Origin: Chitinophaga rupis
GTDB taxonomy: Bacteria; Bacteroidota; Bacteroidia; Chitinophagales; Chitinophagaceae
Reading direction: 5' to 3'
DNA length: 64,000 nucleotides
Assembly (NCBI RefSeq): GCF_900109685.1
Contig: NZ_FOBB01000002.1
Location: 490,085 to 554,084 of the forward strand
Shown here: piece after piece, positions 27,318-36,378 of the stretch
How the letters are laid out: each line of letters starts with the position of its first letter
How positions within the stretch are numbered: the first letter of the stretch is position 1
Notes under the pieces: model-generated
Told to the model about the DNA's origin: nothing
Seen by the model: the letters and a program-made list of their open reading frames with translations, nothing else
The model's database searches: none
Translations under genes and position numbers: made by a program

Positions 27318-29531
27318 TTAGCTCATAGCTTTCTTCATATCTTTCAGCACTACCAGGATACCGTGCAGCTGGTCGCGCACCTGCTTGGTTTCCAGCATCT
27401 CATCCCGTACCGGCGTTTCCCCCTTTCCCTGGTTGATCTCTGTTTGCCGTTGCTGGATAAGACTTTCCACATGAATATCCAGTGTTTCAAAAGCTTCAAT
27501 ATTGCCGGGTAGTTCCGGCAGGGCTGCGCCGGGTTGCTGAGTAAGCTGTATGATCTGGTCCATGTACTGCAGCAGGTAATGGGCTATCAGCTGGTACTCC
27601 GGTCGCGGAAAACGCACGCTTTGGCCCAGGCCATAGGCTGCCAGCGCAGCAATACGGGAGGTAAGGGTGTGGTTCAATACCACAAAGTGGTACAGTTTGG
27701 AAGTATTTTTCTGCTGGCTCTTAGGTTCGCTTAACATACGCTGAAAGGCCGCCATGAGGTTGGCGGTATGTACATAGGTGTCTTTACGGGCCAGCTTGTA
27801 TTCCGTAACGGACATTTGCAGGTTGGTGTAAAGCTTTATAACCTGCTCAAAATATTGTTTGTTGGCCGTTATCATTTTCTCCATGTAGCTGGGCAGGTAC
27901 TTATGCTCCCAGCTGGGCCACAGGATAAGGTTGGCCACAAAAGCCAGGCTGCCGCCAATAAAGGTATCCAGCACCCGCTGGGTGGCATACCGCAAGTCGG
28001 CCGGGTGCAGGAAATGCAGCAGGAAAATAACAAAGGGTGTGGTAAAGATCACGCTGATGGTGTACTGGTACGTCATAAACGTATAAGCGCCCAGTATGCA
28101 CACCAGCATAATAATAAAAATGGTGGTGGGATTGCTGGTAAGCAATAATACGGTTATGGCAAACAAAGCGCCTATAACGGTGCCGATTATACGCTGGTAG
28201 CTACGTGACTTCGTTAATCCGAAACCTGGCTTCAGGATCACCACTATGGTGAGCAGGATCCAGTACACGCGGTCCAGGTGTAACAGCAGCCCCAGTATAT
28301 AGCCTGTTACAGTAGCCAGGCTTACGCGTACGGCATGCCGGAAAATGTGCGATTGAAAAGTAAGGTTATCACGGAAGGTCTCAAAATCGTACCGGTTGCT
28401 GGTGGTAAAGCGGGATAGCTCTAACCGCGGGTCAATGGTAGTATCTTTCAGTCGTTCTAGGCGGGTAAGGCGGTGCAGGTTATACATGCGCTCTGCCATA
28501 TCCTGCAGGTTGCCCAGAATGTTGGTGAGGGTAATAAGGCGGGTGCGCTCCCGCAGGGTGGGCAGGGTTTTACGGATCTCCCCAACGGCCTGCTGTACCT
28601 TTTCAATATCGTGCCGCAGGTTGGCGTGGGGCATGGAACGCTGCCCGGCCATAACGGCAAGGCCTATATCTTTCAGCTCCTGTGCATATTCCAGGATAAG
28701 GTGATGGAATTTTTCCAGGATATTTTGTTCCCCGAAGTTCTGTTGCAGCGCTTTATAATCGATCTGCGAAGCCATGATCTGCTCCTGCAGGTCTACCAGG
28801 TCCAGGAAAATGAGCACCATGCTTTTGCTGATGCTGCTGGTACCCTGCTGGGCGGAGCGCCTTTTGAGCAGCAGCTCACGCACTGCTTCCTGTTTCTCAT
28901 TAACCAGCACCTGTTGTTCCAGTACGGATTTATAGGTTTCATCAATATCCGCATCCTTTACATAAAAACCGGCGCGCAGCTCCAGGTAGCGGGCTGTTTC
29001 CAGTATGCATTCCCCTAACGTTTGCTGTACATTCAGGTAAGGGCGTATTTGCCAAAGCACCAGCGCCAGCAGCCCGTGCCACAGGCCGCCCAGCAGCACC
29101 AGCCCGCTGTAGTGCAGGGTTTCCGTGAGGTTTTCCTGTGGATCGCCCAGCATAATGATCATTACCAGCAAACAGGCTATGCCTATATTGCCGCCCCGGT
29201 TGCCATAGACCAGCAGCATGCTGAAGAAAAAACAGCAGACAATGATCCAGGGGGCCATAATATAAGGGTAGGGCGATGCCAGCCCCGTGCCCAGGGCTGT
29301 CAGGAAAATTAAGGCAATGCTGATGAATGCGCCGTTCCGTTTATGGATAAAGGTGCCCGGCTGGTCTGACAGGGCGGCGCATAATGCACCCGTAGAAATG
29401 GCAATACCCATTATCAGCTGGCCCATACTCAGGCATACCAGCGAAGGCACTACTACGCTGATGGTTGTACGAAGCCCATTGCTGAAATGGTAGCTTAATA
29501 TAAAACTCTTAATTTCTGTAAGCCAACGCAT
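27318..29531 (-). CDS. FUSC/YccS-type inner-membrane protein
   Basis: This 737-residue protein has two clusters of membrane helices. The first is at about 20-165, the second at about 395-530 after the segment FRHAVRVSLATVTGYILG. Each cluster is followed by a large cytoplasmic helical domain. The second cluster contains the FUSC-family stretch YWILLTIVVILKPGFGLTKS and RIIGTVIGALFAI. Family members include aromatic-acid efflux subunits (AaeB) and YccS/YhfK. No partner periplasmic adaptor gene is adjacent, so an export role is only possible. The start codon lies 3 bases from the left arm of repeat A4, so its leader would carry the composite A module. Confidence 0.85.
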   Translation of the reverse strand: MRWLTEIKSFILSYHFSNGLRTTISVVVPSLVCLSMGQLIMGIAISTGALCAALSDQPGTFIHKRNGAFISIALIFLTALGTGLASPYPYIMAPWIIVCCFFFSMLLVYGNRGGNIGIACLLVMIIMLGDPQENLTETLHYSGLVLLGGLWHGLLALVLWQIRPYLNVQQTLGECILETARYLELRAGFYVKDADIDETYKSVLEQQVLVNEKQEAVRELLLKRRSAQQGTSSISKSMVLIFLDLVDLQEQIMASQIDYKALQQNFGEQNILEKFHHLILEYAQELKDIGLAVMAGQRSMPHANLRHDIEKVQQAVGEIRKTLPTLRERTRLITLTNILGNLQDMAERMYNLHRLTRLERLKDTTIDPRLELSRFTTSNRYDFETFRDNLTFQSHIFRHAVRVSLATVTGYILGLLLHLDRVYWILLTIVVILKPGFGLTKSRSYQRIIGTVIGALFAITVLLLTSNPTTIFIIMLVCILGAYTFMTYQYTISVIFTTPFVIFLLHFLHPADLRYATQRVLDTFIGGSLAFVANLILWPSWEHKYLPSYMEKMITANKQYFEQVIKLYTNLQMSVTEYKLARKDTYVHTANLMAAFQRMLSEPKSQQKNTSKLYHFVVLNHTLTSRIAALAAYGLGQSVRFPRPEYQLIAHYLLQYMDQIIQLTQQPGAALPELPGNIEAFETLDIHVESLIQQRQTEINQGKGETPVRDEMLETKQVRDQLHGILVVLKDMKKAMS

Positions 29532-29534
29532 GGG

Positions 29535-29620
29535 TAATTACGGATTGTCAATTACGACCCCGCCAAAGCGGGGCATGAATGCCATTGAAAATAATTATGA
29601 TTATGAATAATTACGAATTG
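29535..29620. repeat. Composite A module with GC hairpin (left part of A4)
   Basis: The order is an AATTACGGATTG arm, a perfect hairpin CCCCGC/GCGGGG with loop CAAA (29558-29573), CATGAATGCCATTGAAA, an AATTATGATTATG stretch and a closing AATTACGAATTG. The same order appears on the minus strand at 18570-18658. There the hairpin has T-A instead of the outermost C-G pair, a compensatory change. Confidence 0.85.
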
Positions 29621-29660
29621 AGTACCGCGATTTGCTGTCCCCCTATTTTAATTCGATATG

Positions 29661-29668
29661 CAAAGGTA
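29661..29668 (-). promoter_or_regulatory. -7 box candidate for the FUSC gene
   Basis: On the minus strand the bases read TACCTTTG, a perfect TAnnTTTG. No clear TTTG lies at the right distance upstream. If used, the FUSC messenger would have a leader of about 125 bases containing the composite A module. Confidence 0.35.
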
Positions 29669-29959
29669 GGAGTTAATGCGGAACGCTGAAGGCTTAATGC
29701 TGGATGCTTAACGCTTATCGCCGAATGCTCAAAGCCAGCGCCTGATGAAGTTCACAATATATTGAACATTAAAGGATTGATATAAAATATAACCACAAAG
29801 CCCGGATATATTTCCACTATACGCTGCATTAAGCGTTTAGCGTTCGGCGTTAAGCATTCAGCATTCTCTTATAATCTGGCATCCCCGCTGGGCGGGGCAG
29901 GCTGTACCCCATCTTGCGGAGTCGTAATTTGTAATTGATGATTCGTAATTACAGCAAGC

Positions 29960-32398
29960 CTAGGGCTTGCTGCCGCTTTCCTGTTGTTTCACATCATCAT
30001 TCTTCACACCTTTTTTACGTGTCACCGACTCCTTCAGCTGGCCGAACTTCCAGCCAAAACCAATACGGATGGCGCGTACGGGGTAGTAAAAGGTGTTGGA
30101 ACGGTAAAAGGATGGATCATGGATCACGTTCCTCCAGGCTATTTCTTTCTGGAAGGGTTGGTCCAGCGTAAGGTTTACGGCGGCCCGCTGGTGAAACAGG
30201 CTTTTACGCAGGGTAAAGCTATTGGTAATATAACCAGGGGTACGGCCCTGCAAAACGGGCTGGCTGCTGTTCAGGTAAAAGGAGGCCTCTGTTTTAAATC
30301 CTTTACCCAGGTCATAGTCAAGGTTAACAAAGCTGTTAGCGCTCCACCCCGTATTATGCAGGCCTGTACCATTACGGCTTTGCAGGCTGGTATACTGGAT
30401 GCGTATATTGCCGCTCAGGCTCAGGCGTGGCAGGGGCTGAACGCTTACATTCAGGTTAAAACCTGTAGCGCTGCGCCGGCCTATGTTGGCATAAGTGGTA
30501 GCAGTAATGCCGCTTGCGGTATCTATGGCTACGTAACTTTCCATGGCTTTATGGGTAAAGGTGTAATCCATACCGGCCAGCAGGCGTATGCCCTTAAAGA
30601 GGATATTATAGTTCAATCCAAAGGAGTGGTTCAGCTCCGGTTGCAGGCCGGGGTTACCATAAGTAATGTTATTCGGGTCATTATCATTTACATAGGGGTT
30701 CAGGTTCCATACCCAGGGGCGTTGCAGGCGGCGGCTGTAAGAAAGGCTTACAGCCTGCATGTAGGGTAAAGGAAGGGTAATATTGGCTGTTGGTATAAAA
30801 TTCAGATAATCAGTACGTAAGGAAGTGTCATTAGCAATAAAATGTGCATTAATATGCGTGTGTTCCAGGCGGGCGCCTAGCAGCACATTCACCCGGTTCT
30901 TTATTTTGAAGGCATAGGTGGTATACGCTGCCAGCACATTTTGCCGGTAGTTAAAAGTATTATTCCGGTCAGGGTTCGCAGGATCACGGGTAATGCTCAT
31001 TTCACCCTGCTGCTGGTAGCTGCTTTCAATAGTGCGTAAAATAGCTTTGGCCCCGGTTTCCAGTTTTTGACCATGGGGTAGTGGCTGGGAATAGTCCAGC
31101 TGAAGGGTGGTTTCAGTATTACGCTCATCATTGGTATTGCTGAAACCTGTATAACCGCCCGGCACATTCAGCTGTTGGTTATCAGATTGCTGGTCATTAT
31201 TGCCGTTATTCCGGTTTAAGGACAGGCTCAGGGTTTGGTCCGGCTGCCGGAACCTTTTCTGATAATCCAGCCCCAGGTCATAGCTCTGGCTTTTATAGTT
31301 TGTATAGCTGGTGTAGCTGCCGGTTTGTTCCAGCTTTTGCCTTTCGTCATAGAGCTTCACCTGCTGCGGGGCATTGTTGCTGTTGTAGCTGATGTTCACA
31401 TTGCCATACACACTCAGGCTGCTGGTGCTGTCCAGGTCATAGCTCAGCTCCAGGTTACCAAAGTAATAGGTGCCGTCAAAGATGCTGTTGCCGTTCTGTA
31501 TCAGCGTGCTTTGGTTGCCATACAGGTAGTTTTCCCGCAAGCCTTCTGAGCGGCCTTTGTTGCGGAAGTAGCTGGCGCCTGCGTAGGCTGCCACGCCTAC
31601 CTGGCCTATGCGGGCATTCAGGGAGCCGCCTGCGCCTGCAAACCCACGGCTGTTATCATTGGCATACAGGTTACCATTGTAGCCATTAATAGTATGCCTG
31701 GTAATAATATTAATGATACCGGCTGCGCCTTCTGCATCATATTTTGCAGAGGGCTGGGAAATCACCTCTATACTTTTGATCACACTGGCCGGAAAAGCGC
31801 GCAAGGCCTCTTTAGGATTTTTGGCCAGCATAGCGGTGCTTTTACCGTTCAGCAGTATTTTAAAGCTGCTGCTGCCTTTAAGCTGTACGTTGCCTTCCGG
31901 GTCTACTGTTACTATAGGTACGCGGCGCAGCATTTCAGCAGCGGTTAGCTGGTCTTTGTTCAGGTCATTTTCCACGTTATATACCAGCCGGTCGTCCTTT
32001 ACTTCCAGCAAGGGTTTTTGCCCCGCTACTGTTACGGCCTTTAGCTGCTGTGGGGCGGCAGGCAGGTACAGGGGCGGCGAGGCATAATACGGGTGCAGGG
32101 AATCCAGTGTAAAAGCTTCCAGGATGCGGGCGGCATACCCGGTGCTGCTGATACCCAGCTGGTAACGGCCGGCGCTGAGGCGGGAAATGGTAAAACGCCC
32201 CTGTTCATCCGTAAGGGTATTCAGTACCGGCTGCAGGCTGGCAGCTTTTAATAAGGTAACGGTGGCGTAACCAATGGGTTTGCGGGAAGCGCTATCCGCC
32301 ACCTGGCCGGTAATGTGCAGGGATGCGGGTTTTTGGGCATGGACAAGCAAAGGGCATGACAGTATTGCGGTCAGCAGGGTTAGGGTACCATTTTTCAT
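29960..32398 (-). CDS. TonB-dependent receptor-like outer membrane beta-barrel protein
   Basis: This 812-residue protein has a signal peptide (about 1-21, ending VHAQ) and a carboxypeptidase-regulatory-like beta domain (ITGQVADSASRKPIGYATV, about 28-105). A plug-like domain follows, with MLRRVPIVTVDPEGNVQLKG, NGKSTAMLAKNPKEALRAFP and SAKYDAEGAAGIINIITR, then a large barrel rich in alternating strands with Asn/Tyr. This is the OMP_b-brl_3 type of Bacteroidota receptor. It has no SusD partner and no sigma or anti-sigma pair next to it, so it is not a typical PUL; the ligand is unknown. The end lies 7 bases beyond repeat A4. Confidence 0.9.
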   Translation of the reverse strand: MKNGTLTLLTAILSCPLLVHAQKPASLHITGQVADSASRKPIGYATVTLLKAASLQPVLNTLTDEQGRFTISRLSAGRYQLGISSTGYAARILEAFTLDSLHPYYASPPLYLPAAPQQLKAVTVAGQKPLLEVKDDRLVYNVENDLNKDQLTAAEMLRRVPIVTVDPEGNVQLKGSSSFKILLNGKSTAMLAKNPKEALRAFPASVIKSIEVISQPSAKYDAEGAAGIINIITRHTINGYNGNLYANDNSRGFAGAGGSLNARIGQVGVAAYAGASYFRNKGRSEGLRENYLYGNQSTLIQNGNSIFDGTYYFGNLELSYDLDSTSSLSVYGNVNISYNSNNAPQQVKLYDERQKLEQTGSYTSYTNYKSQSYDLGLDYQKRFRQPDQTLSLSLNRNNGNNDQQSDNQQLNVPGGYTGFSNTNDERNTETTLQLDYSQPLPHGQKLETGAKAILRTIESSYQQQGEMSITRDPANPDRNNTFNYRQNVLAAYTTYAFKIKNRVNVLLGARLEHTHINAHFIANDTSLRTDYLNFIPTANITLPLPYMQAVSLSYSRRLQRPWVWNLNPYVNDNDPNNITYGNPGLQPELNHSFGLNYNILFKGIRLLAGMDYTFTHKAMESYVAIDTASGITATTYANIGRRSATGFNLNVSVQPLPRLSLSGNIRIQYTSLQSRNGTGLHNTGWSANSFVNLDYDLGKGFKTEASFYLNSSQPVLQGRTPGYITNSFTLRKSLFHQRAAVNLTLDQPFQKEIAWRNVIHDPSFYRSNTFYYPVRAIRIGFGWKFGQLKESVTRKKGVKNDDVKQQESGSKP

Positions 32399-32636
32399 AA
32401 TGGGTGTTGCATGTTGGCGTACATGTTCCGTTTAGATTTCGGTTATGCAAGGGTCTTTCTCAGGTTTTTCATCGGGTCTACAATCTTTCTACAGTATAAG
32501 CACCGGCAAATTAAAAATAATCGTTCAATTGTTAACCAGTTACTCAGCCAGGCCGTTGGTCAAGGGTTTAAGTAAAAGTCGAGCATTCCATTATAATAAA
32601 TTGTAAACCAGTGTATTTTGATTGATTTTCAAAGGA

Positions 32637-32658
32637 TTTATACACAACTGTGTATAAA
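32637..32658. promoter_or_regulatory. Perfect 9-bp palindrome made of two inverted DnaA-box-like words
   Basis: TTTATACAC and GTGTATAAA are perfect inverted copies around AACT. Read outwards they contain TTATACACA (32638-32646) and TGTGTATAA (32649-32657), both fitting the DnaA-box consensus TTATNCACA. The site lies 122 bases before the smc start codon and is followed by a run of A. It may bind DnaA or another dimeric regulator. Confidence 0.45.
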
Positions 32659-32740
32659 AAAAACGGTTTAATCCGGCTTACGCTGTTAAATTACTAATTC
32701 ATTTGCACAAATTACGTGTAGGCAATATGTGAATCGTAGT

Positions 32741-32748
32741 TATCTTTG
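32741..32748 (+). promoter_or_regulatory. -7 box candidate for smc
   Basis: TATCTTTG fits TAnnTTTG exactly and lies 31 bases before the GTG start; no good TTTG is found 19-20 bases upstream. Confidence 0.4.
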
Positions 32749-32779
32749 ACAGCTTTAAAAAAATAAACCCGGAGCAACT

Positions 32780-35700
32780 GTGCGTTTAAAAACATTAGAA
32801 ATCAAAGGCTTCAAAAGTTTTGCCGACAAAACCGTTTTAAATTTTGACGAGGGGATCACAGGTGTAATAGGACCGAACGGCTGCGGCAAAAGTAATATCA
32901 TTGACTCCATCCGGTGGGTGATAGGGGAACACAAGATCAGTAACCTGCGTTCAGAGAACCAGGCCGGCCTGGTATTTAACGGTTCCAAAAGCCGCTCCGC
33001 CAGTGGTATGGCCGAAGTGAGCCTCACCTTTGAGAATACACGAAATGTGCTGCCCACCGAATTTACCACGGTTACCATTACACGTAAATTTTATAAGAAC
33101 GGCGATAGTGAGTACAGGCTCAATGATGTAGCCTGCCGTTTGAAAGACATCCACAACCTGTTCATGGATACCGGCGTAAGCACCGATTCTTACGCCATTA
33201 TTGAGCTGGGCATGGTGGATGATATTATCAAGGACAAGGAAAACAGCCGCCGCCGCATGCTGGAACAGGCAGCGGGCATCTCCATCTACAAAACCCGTAA
33301 AAAAGAAGCCAAAACAAAGCTGGATGCTACGGAGGGTGACCTGAACCGTATTGAAGACCTGTTGTTTGAGATCAACAACAACCTAAAAACGCTGGAAAGC
33401 CAGGCTAAAAAAGCAGAACGTTATTACGAGGTAAAGAAAGAGTACCGGGAGATCAGCATAGAGCTGGCCAAAGCCGCCCTGGAAGGGTTCAACATCACCT
33501 TTAAAGACCTTTCCGAACAACAGCAAACAGAAACAGACCGTAAAATGGCGCTGGAAGCAGAAATTGCTACCGAAGAAGCGGCCGTTGAAGAAGATAAGCT
33601 GCACTTTGTAGCCAAAGAGCGGGAGCTGCAGGTATTGCAGAAATCATTTAATGAAGTACTGGCCACCGTACGTACCCGGGAAAATGATAAGAACCTGGCC
33701 ACCCAGCAACTGACCTACCTGCGGGAACGTGAAAAGAACCTGAGCGATTTCCTGAACAATGCCGAAGGGCAGCTGCAGGGATTATCAGAATCCATTGAAC
33801 GTACGGAAAAGCAGGCGGAAGAAGAGCAGGAAGTATTTGACACCATGCAGGATGAACTGGAAACCCTGCACGAAATGGTAGATGAAAAGAAAGAGCTTTT
33901 CAACCAGAAAAAACAAAGCCTGGAAACCCTGCGCCGCGACCAGCAGCAATGGCAACGCCAGCAGTTTGAAGCAGAAAAGAAAGTAGCTGTAGCCGATACC
34001 TCCGTACAGAACCTGCAGCGCAGCATACAGCAGCTGCAGGAAGAAAAAACGAACCGGCAGGCGCAGATACAACAGCTGGAAGAAGAAAAGAGCGGCCTGC
34101 AGGAAACCCTGGAAGATGGCAAAGCCAACCTGGAAGATATGATCCGTTTCCAGGAAGAGACCAAAGGCAAGATCCTGGCCACCCAGTCTGATATTGAAGG
34201 CCTGCGTGATAAGCTGACGGATGAGAACCGTACCCTGGACTCCAAGAAGAACGAATACGACCTGTTAAAATCCCTGGTAGACAGCCTGGAAGGTTACCCG
34301 GAAAGTATTAAGTTCCTGAAAAAGAACAGCGACTGGAATAATAAGGCGCCCATTCTGAGTGATATATTTTTCTGTAAGGAAGATTACCGCACCTGTATAG
34401 AAAACCTGCTGGAGCCTTACCTGAACTACTACGTAGTGAATAACGCGGAGGAAGCCATACAGGCCATACGCCTGCTGGACCTCAACAAAAAAGGAAAGGC
34501 CAACTTCTTTATACTGGACCAGTTCCACCACCAGGGCGGACAGCTGTTCACCCCTCCCGGCACCATACCGGCGCTGGAAGTAGTGGAAATAGACGAACGT
34601 TATAAAGGCTTAGGTAATTACCTGCTGGGTAAAGTATTTGTGGCGGATGATGTGGCTGCGCTGGATTTTGGCCAGATGCCGGATCAGGATGTGCTGATCG
34701 TGGAAAAGAGCGGCCGTATGTACCGCGGCAAATATAGCTTCAGCGGTGGTTCTGTAGGTTTGTTTGAAGGTAAGAAGCTGGGCCGCGCCAAAAACCTGGA
34801 AAAGCTGGATGCGGAGATCAAAGCGCTGGAAATAGTGGTGAGCAATCTGCGCCAGCAGCTGCAGGACAAACACAATGAAGTATTAGGCTATAACAGCCAG
34901 CTGAATGAAAATAATATTAATGCGGCCCGTGAAAAGATCAACCAGCTGAATAACCAGCTGTTTGGCCTGCAGAACCGTATTGAGAACTTCCATCACCTGA
35001 TAGAATCCGGCGACAAACGCCTGGCAGAAATGCAGCAGTCGCTGGAAACCAACCAGCAAAGCATTGCCGGTGTGAAGGACGAACTGGAAGGTCTGAACGA
35101 AAGGGTACATGCCCTGCACGACAGTATTGTAGCTGCCGACCGGGCTTCCCAGGAAGCAGAGCAACAGTACAACCAGGCGAATGTACAGTTCAACAACCAG
35201 AACCTGCAGCACACCCGCCAGCAGAGCAAGGTACAGGGGCTGAAGCAGGAGCTGGACTTTAAACGCAAACAATTGAGCGACCTGCATGTGCAGATCACCA
35301 ATAATAAATCACAGCTTGAAGATGCTGTGGCTAACATTGCCGCAGCAGAAGATAAGCTGAGTGTTGCAGATGACGGACTGGTAGAGCTGTTCCGCAAGAA
35401 GGAAGAAGAAGAAAAGGCCCTGAACGAAAAAGACCAGGAGTACTACAACTTCCGTAACCAGCTGCAGGAAAAGGAAAGCGCCCTGCGTGCCCGCCAGCGT
35501 GCCAAAGAGCAGCTGGAGCAGATGCTGAACACCATTAAGGATAAAGTGAATGAGCTGAAGCTGCAGCTGGCCTCCATGAAGGAAAGGCTGAGCGTGGAGT
35601 TTAAAGTGAACCTGGACGAGATCCTGGATGATGCACGCAGCAGCACCCTGCCTGTAGAAGAGCTGCAGGGCAGCGCAGAACGTTTGAAAAAGCGCCTGGA

Positions 35701-36310
35701 AAATATGGGTGAGATAAATCCCACGGCCATTGAGGCTTTCCAGGAAATGAAAAAGCGCTATGAGTTCATCCTGGAACAAAAGAACGACCTGGTGGCTGCC
35801 AAGGAATCCCTGATGGCTACGATCCAGGAAGTAGAATCAACCGCCAACCAGAAGTTCCTGGATACTTTTAATACCGTGAAGGAAAACTTCATCCGCGTAT
35901 TCAAGGCCCTGTTCACCGAAGAAGACCAGTGCGATCTGATCCTGAATGAGCCGGAGAACCTGGCCGAAACCGGTATTGAGATCATTGCCAAACCGAAAGG
36001 TAAACGCCCGGCCGCCATTACCCAGCTTTCCGGTGGTGAAAAAACCCTGACGGCTACCGCGCTGCTGTTTGCCATTTACCTGATCAAACCCGCACCATTC
36101 TGTATCCTGGATGAGGTGGACGCCCCGCTGGATGATGCCAACGTAGGCAAGTTCACCAACATGATCCGCAAGTTCTCTGATAACTCACAGTTCATTATTG
36201 TTACGCATAACAAGCAAACAATGGCAGCAGTGGATGTTATTTATGGGGTAACCATGCAGGAGCCAGGAGTAAGTAAGCTGGTGCCGGTGGATTTCAGGAG
36301 CTTGAATTAG
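32780..36310 (+). CDS. smc: Chromosome segregation protein SMC
   Basis: This 1176-residue SMC ATPase condenses and segregates the chromosome as a homodimer. The Walker A motif GPNGCGKSN (31-39) follows the family start MRLKTLEIKGFKSFADKT, which supports GTG at 32780 as start codon. Two long coiled coils (about 165-500 and 670-1020) flank the hinge (about 510-660, from GYPESIKFLKK). The C-terminal head has the signature LSGGEKTLTATALLFAIYL, Walker B FCILDEVDAPLDDANV and the D-loop. Length is standard. The coiled coils generate long open frames on the other strand that are not genes. Its partners ScpA and ScpB are not in the window. Confidence 0.97.
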   Translation: MRLKTLEIKGFKSFADKTVLNFDEGITGVIGPNGCGKSNIIDSIRWVIGEHKISNLRSENQAGLVFNGSKSRSASGMAEVSLTFENTRNVLPTEFTTVTITRKFYKNGDSEYRLNDVACRLKDIHNLFMDTGVSTDSYAIIELGMVDDIIKDKENSRRRMLEQAAGISIYKTRKKEAKTKLDATEGDLNRIEDLLFEINNNLKTLESQAKKAERYYEVKKEYREISIELAKAALEGFNITFKDLSEQQQTETDRKMALEAEIATEEAAVEEDKLHFVAKERELQVLQKSFNEVLATVRTRENDKNLATQQLTYLREREKNLSDFLNNAEGQLQGLSESIERTEKQAEEEQEVFDTMQDELETLHEMVDEKKELFNQKKQSLETLRRDQQQWQRQQFEAEKKVAVADTSVQNLQRSIQQLQEEKTNRQAQIQQLEEEKSGLQETLEDGKANLEDMIRFQEETKGKILATQSDIEGLRDKLTDENRTLDSKKNEYDLLKSLVDSLEGYPESIKFLKKNSDWNNKAPILSDIFFCKEDYRTCIENLLEPYLNYYVVNNAEEAIQAIRLLDLNKKGKANFFILDQFHHQGGQLFTPPGTIPALEVVEIDERYKGLGNYLLGKVFVADDVAALDFGQMPDQDVLIVEKSGRMYRGKYSFSGGSVGLFEGKKLGRAKNLEKLDAEIKALEIVVSNLRQQLQDKHNEVLGYNSQLNENNINAAREKINQLNNQLFGLQNRIENFHHLIESGDKRLAEMQQSLETNQQSIAGVKDELEGLNERVHALHDSIVAADRASQEAEQQYNQANVQFNNQNLQHTRQQSKVQGLKQELDFKRKQLSDLHVQITNNKSQLEDAVANIAAAEDKLSVADDGLVELFRKKEEEEKALNEKDQEYYNFRNQLQEKESALRARQRAKEQLEQMLNTIKDKVNELKLQLASMKERLSVEFKVNLDEILDDARSSTLPVEELQGSAERLKKRLENMGEINPTAIEAFQEMKKRYEFILEQKNDLVAAKESLMATIQEVESTANQKFLDTFNTVKENFIRVFKALFTEEDQCDLILNEPENLAETGIEIIAKPKGKRPAAITQLSGGEKTLTATALLFAIYLIKPAPFCILDEVDAPLDDANVGKFTNMIRKFSDNSQFIIVTHNKQTMAAVDVIYGVTMQEPGVSKLVPVDFRSLN

Positions 36311-36319
36311 CAGGAAAGT

Positions 36320-36353
36320 GGAAAAAATTCTTTGGAGGACAGGAAAAAATTCC
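36320..36353 (+). promoter_or_regulatory. Direct-repeat operator candidate of the RES/Xre operon
   Basis: GGAAAAAATTC occurs twice, at 36320-36330 and 36342-36352, with starts 22 bases apart (two helical turns). The copies straddle the -33 element. The second copy is also a GGAA/TTCC palindrome. Binding by the Xre-type antitoxin for autoregulation would fit this layout. Confidence 0.5.
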
Positions 36354-36361
36354 TATCTTTG
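36331..36361 (+). promoter_or_regulatory. Promoter of the RES/Xre operon
   Basis: TTTG (36331-36334), 19 bases, then TATCTTTG (36354-36361) is a perfect match to the Bacteroidota consensus. The ATG at 36379 lies 17 bases beyond the -7 box. Confidence 0.72.
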
Positions 36362-36378
36362 AAGGGAATTAAAAGGTT

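Larger units (their letters stand above)
29535..29952. repeat. Family A element A4 enclosing a family B element (B2)
   Basis: The outer arms are the composite module at 29535-29620 and 29921-29952 (GTAATTTGTAATTGATGATTC and on). A second GC hairpin (CCCCGC/GCGGGG, 29883-29897) lies near the right arm. Inside, 29672-29720 and 29821-29868 hold inverted B words such as GGCTTAATGC and GCATTAAGCGTTTAGCGTT. Together they occupy nearly all of the 428-bp spacer between the FUSC gene and the TonB-family receptor gene, from 3 bases before one coding end to 7 bases before the other. Confidence 0.9.
32399..32779. other. 381-bp spacer upstream of smc
   Basis: There is no gene. The left half looks like ordinary AT-rich leader for the receptor gene and includes a 9-codon frame (minus strand) of no clear meaning. 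The right half holds the inverted DnaA-box-like pair at 32637-32658 and a -7 box at 32741-32748. Confidence 0.5.

Noticed and set aside
32460..32500. A 9-codon leader-peptide-like frame on the minus strand upstream of the receptor gene
   Set aside because: It has no regulatory codon run and no terminator-like structure after it, so it cannot be told from chance.
33715..34245. Long open frames on the minus strand inside smc (also 34883-35287 and 35309-35779)
   Set aside because: They are antisense shadows of the Gln/Glu/Leu-rich coiled-coil codons, with Ser/Arg/Leu-rich or Phe/Leu/Val-rich products and no family motifs.
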